Assembly (NCBI GenBank): GCA_937912175.1
Contig: CALDOU010000052.1
Location: 1 to 16,562, forward strand
Direction: 5' to 3'
Length of the DNA stretch: 16,562 bases
DNA from: an uncultured Clostridia bacterium
Lineage (GTDB): Bacteria; Bacillota; Clostridia; Oscillospirales; Acutalibacteraceae
The notes beneath the pieces were generated by a model that made no database searches, was not told the DNA's origin, and saw only the letters and a list, made by a program, of their open reading frames with translations. Positions within the stretch are counted from its first letter, which is position 1, and each line of letters begins with the position of its first letter. This document shows positions 8,214-14,309 of this stretch, piece by piece. Both the position numbers and the translations under genes were made by a program.

Positions 8214-8885
8214 ATGAATAAAAAATTATTCTTCGAAGCTATAATAAAATTTTTTATCGGAGTATTAACCACTGGGCTTTTGATATTTATTCCTGTAGGT
8301 TCGCTTGATTACCCAAACGGTTGGCTACTTATGGCGATTTTATTTATTCCTATGTTTATTGTCGGAATTGTTTTAATGGTGAAAAATCCGAAACTATTAA
8401 AAGAAAGACTGGATTTCAAAGAAAAACAGTCAGATCAAAAATGGGTTGTGGCACTTAGCGGACTTATGCTTTTACTAGGCTTCATCGCATCGGGTTTGGA
8501 TTATAGGTATGGCTGGACTAAAATTCCGAATATGGTGGTAATTATATCTTCGGTTTTATTTCTTTTGGGATATGCACTTTACGGCGAAGTTTTAAGAGAA
8601 AACGCACATCTTTCTCGGACTATCAAGGTAGAAGAAGGTCAAAAAGTAATAGACACAGGACTTTATGGAATAGTTAGGCATCCGATGTACTTAGCAACAA
8701 TATTGATGTTTTTAAGTATTCCGCTGATTTTAGGCTCGTTTGTTTCTTTTTTCATATTTTTACCTTACCCCATCTTGATTGCAAAAAGAATTAAAAACGA
8801 AGAAACGGCGCTTGAAAAAGATTTAGAGGGTTATATGGAGTATAAGAAAAAAGTCAGATATAAATTAATTCCTTTTGTATGGTAA
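8214..8885 (+). CDS. Isoprenylcysteine carboxyl methyltransferase-like membrane protein
   Basis: This 223-residue integral membrane protein has about five or six hydrophobic segments (near residues 8-28, 37-56, 77-94, 106-124 and a long stretch 160-190). The C-terminal half carries the family signature: GLYGIVRHPMY at 149-159, followed by Glu-rich NEETALE (195-201) and GYMEYKKKVRYKLIP, the usual cofactor-binding region of ICMT/PEMT-type methyltransferases. Bacterial members methylate unknown small or lipid substrates with S-adenosylmethionine; protein prenyl-cysteine methylation is not expected in this host. The start is ATG 8214, with GGAG at 8202-8205; the frame extends further upstream but has no better start. 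It is co-transcribed with its neighbours (26 bp and 20 bp gaps). Confidence 0.85.
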   Translation: MNKKLFFEAIIKFFIGVLTTGLLIFIPVGSLDYPNGWLLMAILFIPMFIVGIVLMVKNPKLLKERLDFKEKQSDQKWVVALSGLMLLLGFIASGLDYRYGWTKIPNMVVIISSVLFLLGYALYGEVLRENAHLSRTIKVEEGQKVIDTGLYGIVRHPMYLATILMFLSIPLILGSFVSFFIFLPYPILIAKRIKNEETALEKDLEGYMEYKKKVRYKLIPFVW

Positions 8886-8905
8886 CTAAACTTTGGAGGA
8901 TATAA

Positions 8906-9583
8906 ATGCTTAAAGTTTTAGACAAGCTTTTTGAATTAAAAGACGAAAAATATGCGAATTTTCATAGCAAACTTATACCAAACATTCCGAGAGAAAAGAT
9001 AATCGGAGTTAGAGTCCCCGAAATGCGAAGACTTGCAAAAGAGTACTTTAAAAGTGAAGAATCAAAGCTGTTTTTAAGTAGTTTACCGCATAAATACTAC
9101 GATGAAAATTTGCTTCATGGAATGCTTCTCTCCATGATTAAAGATTATGATGATTGCATAAACGAGCTTGAAAAATTTCTTCCTTACATAGATAACTGGG
9201 CTGTGTGCGATACGATTTCACCTAAAGTATTTAAAAATAATAAGGAAAAACTTATCGAAAAAATCAAAATTTGGATTTCGTCTAAAGAAACTTACGTTTG
9301 CAGATTTGGAATATTAATGCTAATGAAACACTTTTTAGATGATGATTTTAAACCTGAATATTTAGAAGATGTGGCAGATATAAAGTCCGATGAATACTAC
9401 GTAAACATGATGATAGCTTGGTTTTTTGCAACCGCTTTATCTAAGCATTGGGCAGAAACAATAATATATCTTGAAAAAGAAAAATTAGACGTTTGGGTTC
9501 ACAACAAAACAATTCAAAAAGCAAGAGAAAGTTATAGAATAATCGCTCGGCAAAAAGAATACTTAAAAAGTTTGAAAATATAA
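8906..9583 (+). CDS. AlkD-like DNA alkylation repair protein
   Basis: This 225-residue all-helical protein belongs to the AlkD/AlkC superfamily of HEAT-like-repeat DNA glycosylases, which remove N3- and N7-alkylated purines without flipping the base. The characteristic block DNWAVCDTI puts Trp98 and Asp102 where AlkD has its catalytic Trp/Asp, and Arg133 in CRFGILMLMKHF matches the third catalytic residue. An HNKTIQKARES block near the C-terminus is also typical of the family. The start is ATG 8906, with GGAGG at 8895-8899. It is last in the tfoX-like operon and is followed by a probable terminator. It is a cytoplasmic repair enzyme, and nothing looks broken. Confidence 0.93.
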   Translation: MLKVLDKLFELKDEKYANFHSKLIPNIPREKIIGVRVPEMRRLAKEYFKSEESKLFLSSLPHKYYDENLLHGMLLSMIKDYDDCINELEKFLPYIDNWAVCDTISPKVFKNNKEKLIEKIKIWISSKETYVCRFGILMLMKHFLDDDFKPEYLEDVADIKSDEYYVNMMIAWFFATALSKHWAETIIYLEKEKLDVWVHNKTIQKARESYRIIARQKEYLKSLKI

Positions 9584-9934
9584 ATTATGAGATATACTGA
9601 TTTTGATATCTAATAGTTCTGCAAGAATACGCCAAAATCTTAGTGTTTATCGCCTGAACTTATATTTTTTTAGATTTCAAAATTCCTAAAGCTCTGCAAA
9701 AAGTGAGTAAATACTGGTTTTTCATAATTAATTTAAATAGTAAAAAAATAAAGCTTCTATATTTTGAGCCTGTTTTTGCTCATTATACTGAAGCTTTTTA
9801 GAGTATGTTTTAAAGATTTTTGGTAAGATTATTACATAGTAACTTTTAAATTTCCTACCACTTAATTCTCCTGATTTGATGTAAATTATCTCCCTATAAA
9901 ACCTTTTTATAGTTTGTTGTGGTTGGTTGTATTT
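9584..9934. other. AT-rich gene-free stretch
   Basis: No supportable gene lies in these roughly 350 bases. All frames on both strands are interrupted by frequent stops, and I recognised no protein fragment. The one clear structure is the nested inverted repeat at 9750-9800. A minus-strand AGGAG near 9870 is followed by only a nine-codon frame. The stretch separates the plus-strand alkylation-repair operon from the minus-strand nuclease gene, which converge on it. Confidence 0.6.
9750..9800. terminator. Probable bidirectional Rho-independent terminator
   Basis: AAAGCTTC (9750-9757) pairs with GAAGCTTT (9790-9797). Inside the loop a second stem, TGAGC (9765-9769) with GCTCA (9778-9782), closes a T-rich loop. 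The right arm runs into TTTTT, and the left side is A-rich (AAAAAAA at 9742-9748), which gives a T-tract on the minus strand. It lies between convergent genes, so it could end transcription from both. The unpaired bases between the two stems make it imperfect. Confidence 0.6.
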
Positions 9935-10366
9935 TTAATCCAAATAATCCCACCTATTTAAATATGTATCATCTTCAAACTTCATTGTCCTCATACCACT
10001 AATTTTGTGAGGCGTCCCATCTTTTCTTGGTGTACTTACCCAACGTTTATACCCATTATATACTGTTTCAGCGACATATTTGCTGGGAACAATAAAATAC
10101 GAGGGATTACCAAGCTGGTGAAGATGTACAAACACATAAAACACATTATCGGCCACAATTTTTTCACTTTTTTGGTTTAATATCCATTTGTTGTTCCACT
10201 TTGAAGTAGTCTTAACTTGCAGTGCAAACTGTTTACCGTTTTTGTTAGCACATAATATGTCATAATCCTTTACGTTAGACATCGGTACTCCAACGGTAAA
10301 CCCTCTTCGTTCCAATTCTGCCGCCACAAAATATTCTCCTGCATTACCGGTATTGATATGATTCAT
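9935..10366 (-). CDS. PD-(D/E)XK nuclease-like protein of unknown role
   Basis: This 143-residue protein has a restriction-endonuclease-like pattern: GNAGEYFVAAELERRGF (Glu11 and Glu18), then DYD (Asp34 and Asp36), then LQVKTTS with Gln50 and Lys52. The order Glu, Asp, Gln-x-Lys matches the PD-(D/E)XK fold with Gln replacing the second acid, as in small Hjc-like or DUF4365-like nucleases. The substrate is unknown. I choose the ATG at 10366, because GAGGTG (10378 to 10373) lies 6 nt before it. The GTG at 10375 would overlap that ribosome binding site. The gene sits between a terminator and the manganese catalase remnant, in accessory DNA next to the recombinase end, and has its own promoter. 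Confidence 0.7.
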   Translation of the reverse strand: MNHINTGNAGEYFVAAELERRGFTVGVPMSNVKDYDILCANKNGKQFALQVKTTSKWNNKWILNQKSEKIVADNVFYVFVHLHQLGNPSYFIVPSKYVAETVYNGYKRWVSTPRKDGTPHKISGMRTMKFEDDTYLNRWDYLD

Positions 10367-10386
10367 TAATATCACCTCGTTATCTA

Positions 10387-10416
10387 ATCATACTATAAAC
10401 AATAATAATTTGTAAA
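10387..10416 (-). promoter_or_regulatory. Promoter of the nuclease-like gene
   Basis: On the minus strand, TTTACA (10416 to 10411; 5 of 6) and TATGAT (10392 to 10387; 5 of 6) are 18 bp apart. Transcription would start near 10380, immediately before the ribosome binding site, giving a very short leader. The gene is therefore probably transcribed alone. Confidence 0.5.
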
Positions 10417-10503
10417 ACGAAATACTGTTTTTTGTAGAGCTACTTGTGTTTTATCACTTGCTTTAAAATTATTTATTTTAATATTTTTTATAAAATGTAG
10501 TTC

Positions 10504-10740
10504 TTATGAGATTGCAGCTTCGGCCGCCAAATCTTCGTGAAGATCGGTAATTGGGTCGCCTTTTACTTGCATGCTTGAGGCTGTATAAGGTTGCCCGCTG
10601 GCAGAGGTGGGATAAACACCTGTTGTATGATCAACAAAGTAATCGGCAAAACCATTTTTTTCGATTTCTTCAGGTGTAAGATTTTTTGTCAACTGATATA
10701 CTATGGCACCTATCATTTCCAAGTGTGCCAGTTCTTCTGT
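10504..10740 (-). pseudogene. Internal fragment of a manganese catalase / spore coat CotJC gene
   Basis: The reading frame encodes TEELAHLEMIGAIVYQ, then LTPEEIEKNGFADYFVDHTTGVYP, then KGDPITDLHEDLAAE, a clear match to the middle of CotJC/manganese catalase proteins. Family members have about 190 residues or more. Here the N-terminal part is absent, with an in-frame TAA at 10750-10752. The C-terminal quarter, with the last metal-ligand histidine, is also absent: after DLAAE the frame continues only as AAIS and stops at 10504. The metal-ligand Glu and His of the EELAH block remain. The right break lies next to the serine recombinase gene, so it probably marks the insertion point of the prophage-like element. 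The left break has no visible cause. A usable start is lacking (the frame opens at TTG 10722 without a ribosome binding site). Confidence 0.85.
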
Positions 10741-10770
10741 ACACGGATGTTATAGTCTATAAGTTTGTAT
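10741..10770. other. Candidate attachment-site junction next to the serine recombinase
   Basis: Manganese-catalase homology ends at about 10740-10743 and the recombinase gene stops at 10771. The 30 bp between must contain the element boundary if the element was integrated by this enzyme. It includes the perfect dyad TTATAG-T-CTATAA at 10750-10762. Large serine recombinases usually lie immediately beside one attachment site, and dyad symmetry is expected there. The exact core cannot be fixed without the other end of the element. Confidence 0.5.
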
Positions 10771-12372
10771 TTATTTAAGTGAGCTATCTGGGAGCTTCGG
10801 GTATAGAATTATTTCAAAATTATCGGGAGAATTATGCCAACGTCCACCTTTATCTTTTGTGTAAACAACTTTTTCAAGAATTTCCTTTAACATATCATTT
10901 TTAGCTTTTGGGGTTTTTAAATTTTTATAGACTTCCAAAAGTTTTTCTATTTTCGGAATTATAGTTTTTCTGCTTTCGTTTCTTGCAACTTCCGTTTTCA
11001 AATTGCTTTCAAGAATTGCTTTATCTTTTTTTAACTGTTCTATTTTTTGAGAGTTTACGGAAGAACGCTCTAAAAACATTTCGGTGGAATAAACACCTTG
11101 TTCCAATAAGTCATATATTTTATCCATTTGATTTTTCATTTTTTCAATTTCTTTATCAATTCTTTTAAGAGCGGATTTTTGGCTACTGATTTGCTCAGGC
11201 AATTTTTTAGCTTCTTCGGGCGTCCACTCGAGTTTATATTCACTTAGCCATTCTTTTAAGGCTTCTAATATTCTATCTTCCACATAATATAGGGCACTAC
11301 TTACATTGTTACAAGTTGTTGCTGCACACATAATGGTATCAGGTTGGTTTTTTTCTGACGAATACGGTCTGCGAACCATTTTTCTTCCACATTTTCCGCA
11401 AACAACAAGTCCCGCAAGAGGATTTTTAACGAGTCCACGTTCTCCGATAGGTCTTGGTGGATTCTTTTTTATAAAATTTTGAGCAAGTTCAAAAGTTTCC
11501 TTGTCTATTATAGGGGGATGAAGTCCATCGGCGAGTACACACTCATCAGCGGAAGCACGGGGGCGTTCGATTGTAACTTTACCATTGATCATTTTTTTGT
11601 GTGCAGGTCGCCAATTCCAACGTACTTTTCCAATGTAAACGGGGTTTATAAGTATATCACGAATAGATGAGGGGACCCAATCCTTACGCTTTTTAGGTGG
11701 GATTTTTAGGCTATTAAGTTTGTTTGCAATAAGTCCGGTTCCCAATCGACTATAAGAACCGTCTTCTTGTAGTTCGCCTAATGTATAAAGTTCAAATATT
11801 AATTTAACAACTTTTGCCTCAGTTTCATTGGGTTCGAGAGTGAATCCCTTATCGTTTTCTATCTTTTTTCTGTTATATCCGTATGGTGGTTGATTTGCAA
11901 CGTATTTTCCTTCTTTAACGGATGCAACTCGTCCGCGCTGAAGCCTGCGGTTAATGGTTTTATATTCACGTCGGCTCATAAAAAGACCAAATTCAAAATA
12001 TTCTTCGTCGAATTCATTATTAGGGTCGTAGGTTTTCATGGGAGTAATAATTTTTGTATCGCTAAACTTAAATGTTTGAGCAACAATACCTTGATCAATG
12101 GTATTTCCTCTCGCAAGACGTTCTACTTCCATAACTAAAACGCCGTCCCACAAACCTTGACCAACCTCAGAAAGAAGCTGTTGCATTATGGGGCGTGCAG
12201 ATATAGTTTCACCCGAAACAATTTCTCTGTAAATAGATTTAACATTGAGATTCATTTTTTTAGCAAGTTCAATTAAAGCTTTTTCATGCCTTAATAATGT
12301 TTCTCCGTCACCTCTGGCTTCAGCTTCTGCGTCTGCTCTTGATTTTCTTAAATATATACAATAGTTTGACAT
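10771..12372 (-). CDS. Large serine recombinase (integrase)
   Basis: This 533-residue protein integrates and excises DNA by a phosphoserine mechanism. The N-terminal resolvase domain (about 1-150) starts YLRKSRAD, with nucleophile Ser11 and partner Arg9, and has ERLARG (84-89). A Recombinase domain spans about 160-300, including PPYGYNR and SSIRDILINPVYIGKVRW. A zinc-ribbon is formed by Cys325, Cys328, Cys349 and Cys354. A coiled coil (about 390-465) follows, as in phage integrases where it controls direction. It ends 30 bp from a broken host-like gene and is divergent from the phage early operon, as expected for a prophage integrase. An AAGG element lies about 10 nt before the ATG. An excision factor was not recognised in the window. 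Confidence 0.96.
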   Translation of the reverse strand: MSNYCIYLRKSRADAEAEARGDGETLLRHEKALIELAKKMNLNVKSIYREIVSGETISARPIMQQLLSEVGQGLWDGVLVMEVERLARGNTIDQGIVAQTFKFSDTKIITPMKTYDPNNEFDEEYFEFGLFMSRREYKTINRRLQRGRVASVKEGKYVANQPPYGYNRKKIENDKGFTLEPNETEAKVVKLIFELYTLGELQEDGSYSRLGTGLIANKLNSLKIPPKKRKDWVPSSIRDILINPVYIGKVRWNWRPAHKKMINGKVTIERPRASADECVLADGLHPPIIDKETFELAQNFIKKNPPRPIGERGLVKNPLAGLVVCGKCGRKMVRRPYSSEKNQPDTIMCAATTCNNVSSALYYVEDRILEALKEWLSEYKLEWTPEEAKKLPEQISSQKSALKRIDKEIEKMKNQMDKIYDLLEQGVYSTEMFLERSSVNSQKIEQLKKDKAILESNLKTEVARNESRKTIIPKIEKLLEVYKNLKTPKAKNDMLKEILEKVVYTKDKGGRWHNSPDNFEIILYPKLPDSSLK

Positions 12373-12407
12373 AACATTATTACCTTTCTAAAGAGTTTTC
12401 TAATTCT

Positions 12408-12437
12408 ATTATAACACTTATAGTGGAACTAAATCAA
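12408..12437 (-). promoter_or_regulatory. Recombinase promoter with internal dyad
   Basis: On the minus strand, TTGATT (12437 to 12432; 4 of 6) and TATAAT (12413 to 12408; perfect) are 18 bp apart, giving a start near 12401 and a leader of about 28 nt. CACT-TAT-AGTG at 12415-12425 is an inverted repeat lying inside the spacer, a position where a bound protein would repress. The plus-strand early genes must start from the same 100-bp divergent region; a TATATT at 12439-12444 is a possible -10, but no convincing -35 accompanies it. Confidence 0.5.
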
Positions 12438-12470
12438 TTATATTGGTACGTAAATAAAGGGGATAGTTGA

Positions 12471-12608
12471 ATGCAAATATTTTTATTATCAATAATTTTT
12501 ATTTTAATTTGCGTTTTGGTATATCAGTGGCGAGAAATAAGAGATTTGGAAAGAAAGACTTTAGACGCTTTTAGAATTGTATGCCAAAGAATGAAACCAA
12601 AAAAATAA
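12471..12608 (+). CDS. Small single-span membrane protein, first gene of the phage early operon
   Basis: This 45-codon gene is supported by AAAGGGGAT (12456-12464) 6 nt before the ATG. Residues 2-18 (QIFLLSIIFILICVLVY) form one hydrophobic membrane span, followed by a basic/acidic helix ending in MKPKK. There is no signal-peptidase site. The function is unknown; it lacks the two or more spans of a typical holin and is far from a lysis module. It resembles the next gene in layout. Confidence 0.65.
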   Translation: MQIFLLSIIFILICVLVYQWREIRDLERKTLDAFRIVCQRMKPKK

Positions 12609-12628
12609 ATCAAGAAAGGAAAATAAAA

Positions 12629-12796
12629 ATGGAATTAGTTTTATTAATAGTCAGCTTCAGCTGTATGATTTGGGGAATTTATAATTATTCGGAATTACAA
12701 AAGCTTGAATTTAAATCCGAAAAAACTTTTATGGAAATAGCAAAAGAACTTGAAACTTTAAAAAATGAAATAAAGGAGAAAAAATTTTATGAATGA
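12629..12796 (+). CDS. Small single-span membrane protein with charged coiled-coil tail
   Basis: This 55-codon gene starts at ATG 12629 with AAAGGA at 12615-12620. The in-frame ATG at 12581 lies inside the preceding gene and lacks a ribosome binding site. Residues 2-20 form one membrane span, then a Lys/Glu-rich helix (FKSEKTFMEIAKELETLKNE) likely to be a coiled coil facing the cytoplasm. Its stop overlaps the start of the annealing-protein gene by 8 bp, so the genes are translationally coupled. The function is unknown. Confidence 0.7.
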   Translation: MELVLLIVSFSCMIWGIYNYSELQKLEFKSEKTFMEIAKELETLKNEIKEKKFYE

Positions 12797-13448
12797 AAAT
12801 AAATCAGTATTTGAAACATTATTTGAGATTAATGTAAATGACCACATAGAAAAGAAAAAAGATTTAACTTATCTTTCGTGGCCGTATGCTTGGGCGGAGG
12901 TAAAAAAGAAATATCCAAGCGCAACATATAAAATACATCTATTCGGAGAGAAACAGCTCCCCTATGTTTTTGACGAAAATGTTGGATATATGGTTTTTAC
13001 AGATGTTACTATTAATGATTTAACTCATACAATGTGGCTGCCCGTTATGGATTCGGCAAATAAAACAATGAAATCTATAAGCTACACTTACAGCACCAAA
13101 TTCAAAAAAGATATTCCTGTTGAAGCGGCTACAATGTTTGACGTAAACAAAGCAATTATGCGGTGTTTGGTTAAAAATTTGGCTATGTTCGGGCTTGGTC
13201 TTTACATTTATTCCGGCGAGGATTTACCCGAAATAGAAACAGAAAAAATCAGCATAAAAGATGCAAATATTTTAAAAGACATCATAAGGAAAATTGATGA
13301 CGGCGACAAGATTTATACTATGATTTTAAATAGGTACAAAGTAAAAAGTTTTAGAGATTTAACGGGGAAACAGCGGTCGGATATTTTGGCAGGGCTTCAG
13401 GAAATTTCAAAGAAAGGGATTTCAAAAGAAAGTGGAAATAAAATTTAA
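12789..13448 (+). CDS. DUF1071-type single-strand annealing protein
   Basis: This 219-residue protein contains the DUF1071 signature LTYLSWPYAWAEVKKKYP (about 26-43), with a following block FTDVTINDLTHTMWLPVMD and MFDVNKAIMRCLVKNLAMFGLGLYIY. DUF1071 proteins are phage single-strand annealing recombinases related to the Rad52-like Sak3 group. They pair complementary DNA strands during phage recombination and repair. Placement before a RusA resolvase and an SSB supports this role. The start is ATG 12789, with AAAGGAG at 12773-12779, 9 nt upstream. No partner exonuclease is visible. The C-terminal 50 residues are basic and less conserved. The 3' end overlaps the next gene by 17 bp. Confidence 0.85.
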   Translation: MNENKSVFETLFEINVNDHIEKKKDLTYLSWPYAWAEVKKKYPSATYKIHLFGEKQLPYVFDENVGYMVFTDVTINDLTHTMWLPVMDSANKTMKSISYTYSTKFKKDIPVEAATMFDVNKAIMRCLVKNLAMFGLGLYIYSGEDLPEIETEKISIKDANILKDIIRKIDDGDKIYTMILNRYKVKSFRDLTGKQRSDILAGLQEISKKGISKESGNKI

Positions 13449-14283
13449 AATCTTAGGTAAGCCAAGAGGCAAACAGCGACCTCGAATGTGCATAAGGTTT
13501 GGTAAACAAATCACCTATACCCCGACACAAACAAGTGAATATGAAAAATTAGTCAAAGCAAGTTATAGGGCTGTTTCAAAGATATTTTTTAAAAAAGATA
13601 TCCCTCTTGAAATAAATATAACTGCTTTTTTTAGTGGTAATTTTTCAAATGACGTTTGGGCTACTAAAAAGCCCGATTCCGACAACATTATAAAAATCGT
13701 TTTGGACGGACTTAATAAAGTTGCTTACCACGATGATTCACAAATTTGCAAATTAAGTTTTGAAAAGAGATATTCAAAGATTCCAAGAGTGGAAGTAAAA
13801 ATAAAAAAATTAGAGGAGAAATCAAATATGAAAACAACGAAAATTTATGATGATGAAAAAATGGTATATAAGAACCTCCACCCGTCACAAAAATCAAAGA
13901 TTTTCTACGGGACCCGGGAACCTTGGGCTACGCCATGCGGGAACTGCTATGTAAACACGGTAATTTTTAGAGGCAGAATTTATGATGAAATCAAAGAAAT
14001 CAAGTCAAACGGCGTTAAATTTTTGCTTCAAATAAGTAACGGAAAAGATGATATAACGGGTGGGTGGAATAAACCGACATTTGCGGAATGCTCTGCCTTT
14101 GGAGAAACAGCAAAAAGAATTGCAAAAGAATATAAGCCAAAAGATGAAATATGGCTCACGGCAAAATATTATTCAAAAGAGGTTGACGGGAAATATTACA
14201 AAGGATTTATTGTTCGTGAAATTATCACAGAGCAAGAGATTGAAAAAGCAAGCGAAGAATTACTTGATGACTTGCCTTTTTAA
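13432..14283 (+). CDS. RusA Holliday-junction resolvase fused in frame to single-stranded DNA-binding protein (SSB)
   Basis: Residues 1-130 are a full-length RusA: FKILGKPRGKQRPR (6-19), PDSDN with Asp82 and Asp84, and YHDD with Asp101/Asp102, equivalent to the catalytic aspartates of RusA, which cuts four-way junctions. From Met133 a second protein begins without any stop codon between. Residues 170-265 have an SSB-type OB-fold pattern (NTVIFRGRIYDE, AECSAFGETAKRIAKEY), and the end DDLPF matches the acidic SSB tail that recruits partner proteins. The two activities are normally separate adjacent genes. The start is GTG 13432, overlapping the annealing protein gene; its ribosome binding site is weak. 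An internal ribosome binding site should also yield SSB alone (151 residues). Confidence 0.85.
   Translation: MEIKFKILGKPRGKQRPRMCIRFGKQITYTPTQTSEYEKLVKASYRAVSKIFFKKDIPLEINITAFFSGNFSNDVWATKKPDSDNIIKIVLDGLNKVAYHDDSQICKLSFEKRYSKIPRVEVKIKKLEEKSNMKTTKIYDDEKMVYKNLHPSQKSKIFYGTREPWATPCGNCYVNTVIFRGRIYDEIKEIKSNGVKFLLQISNGKDDITGGWNKPTFAECSAFGETAKRIAKEYKPKDEIWLTAKYYSKEVDGKYYKGFIVREIITEQEIEKASEELLDDLPF
13812..13830 (+). promoter_or_regulatory. Internal ribosome binding site and start for standalone SSB
   Basis: AGAGGAG (13812-13818) lies 9 nt before an in-frame ATG at 13828, the exact point where the RusA homology has ended and the SSB part begins. It is a better initiation signal than the one at the GTG of the fusion. 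This suggests that the SSB was a separate gene and may still be made separately, alongside the RusA-SSB fusion. Confidence 0.65.
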
Positions 14284-14309
14284 AAGTTTAAAACAAAGAG
14301 GTGAACAAA

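Noticed and set aside
9584..9750. Possible decayed transposase or insertion-sequence remnant
   Set aside because: Frames on both strands are short and stop-rich, and I could not recognise any transposase motif or terminal inverted repeat pair.
10516..10800. AGCTTCGG present at both 10516-10523 and 10793-10800, flanking the cotJC fragment, as a possible direct-repeat core
   Set aside because: Only 8 bp match and the flanks differ. A match of this length is expected by chance across 280 bp, and the second copy is inside the recombinase coding region.
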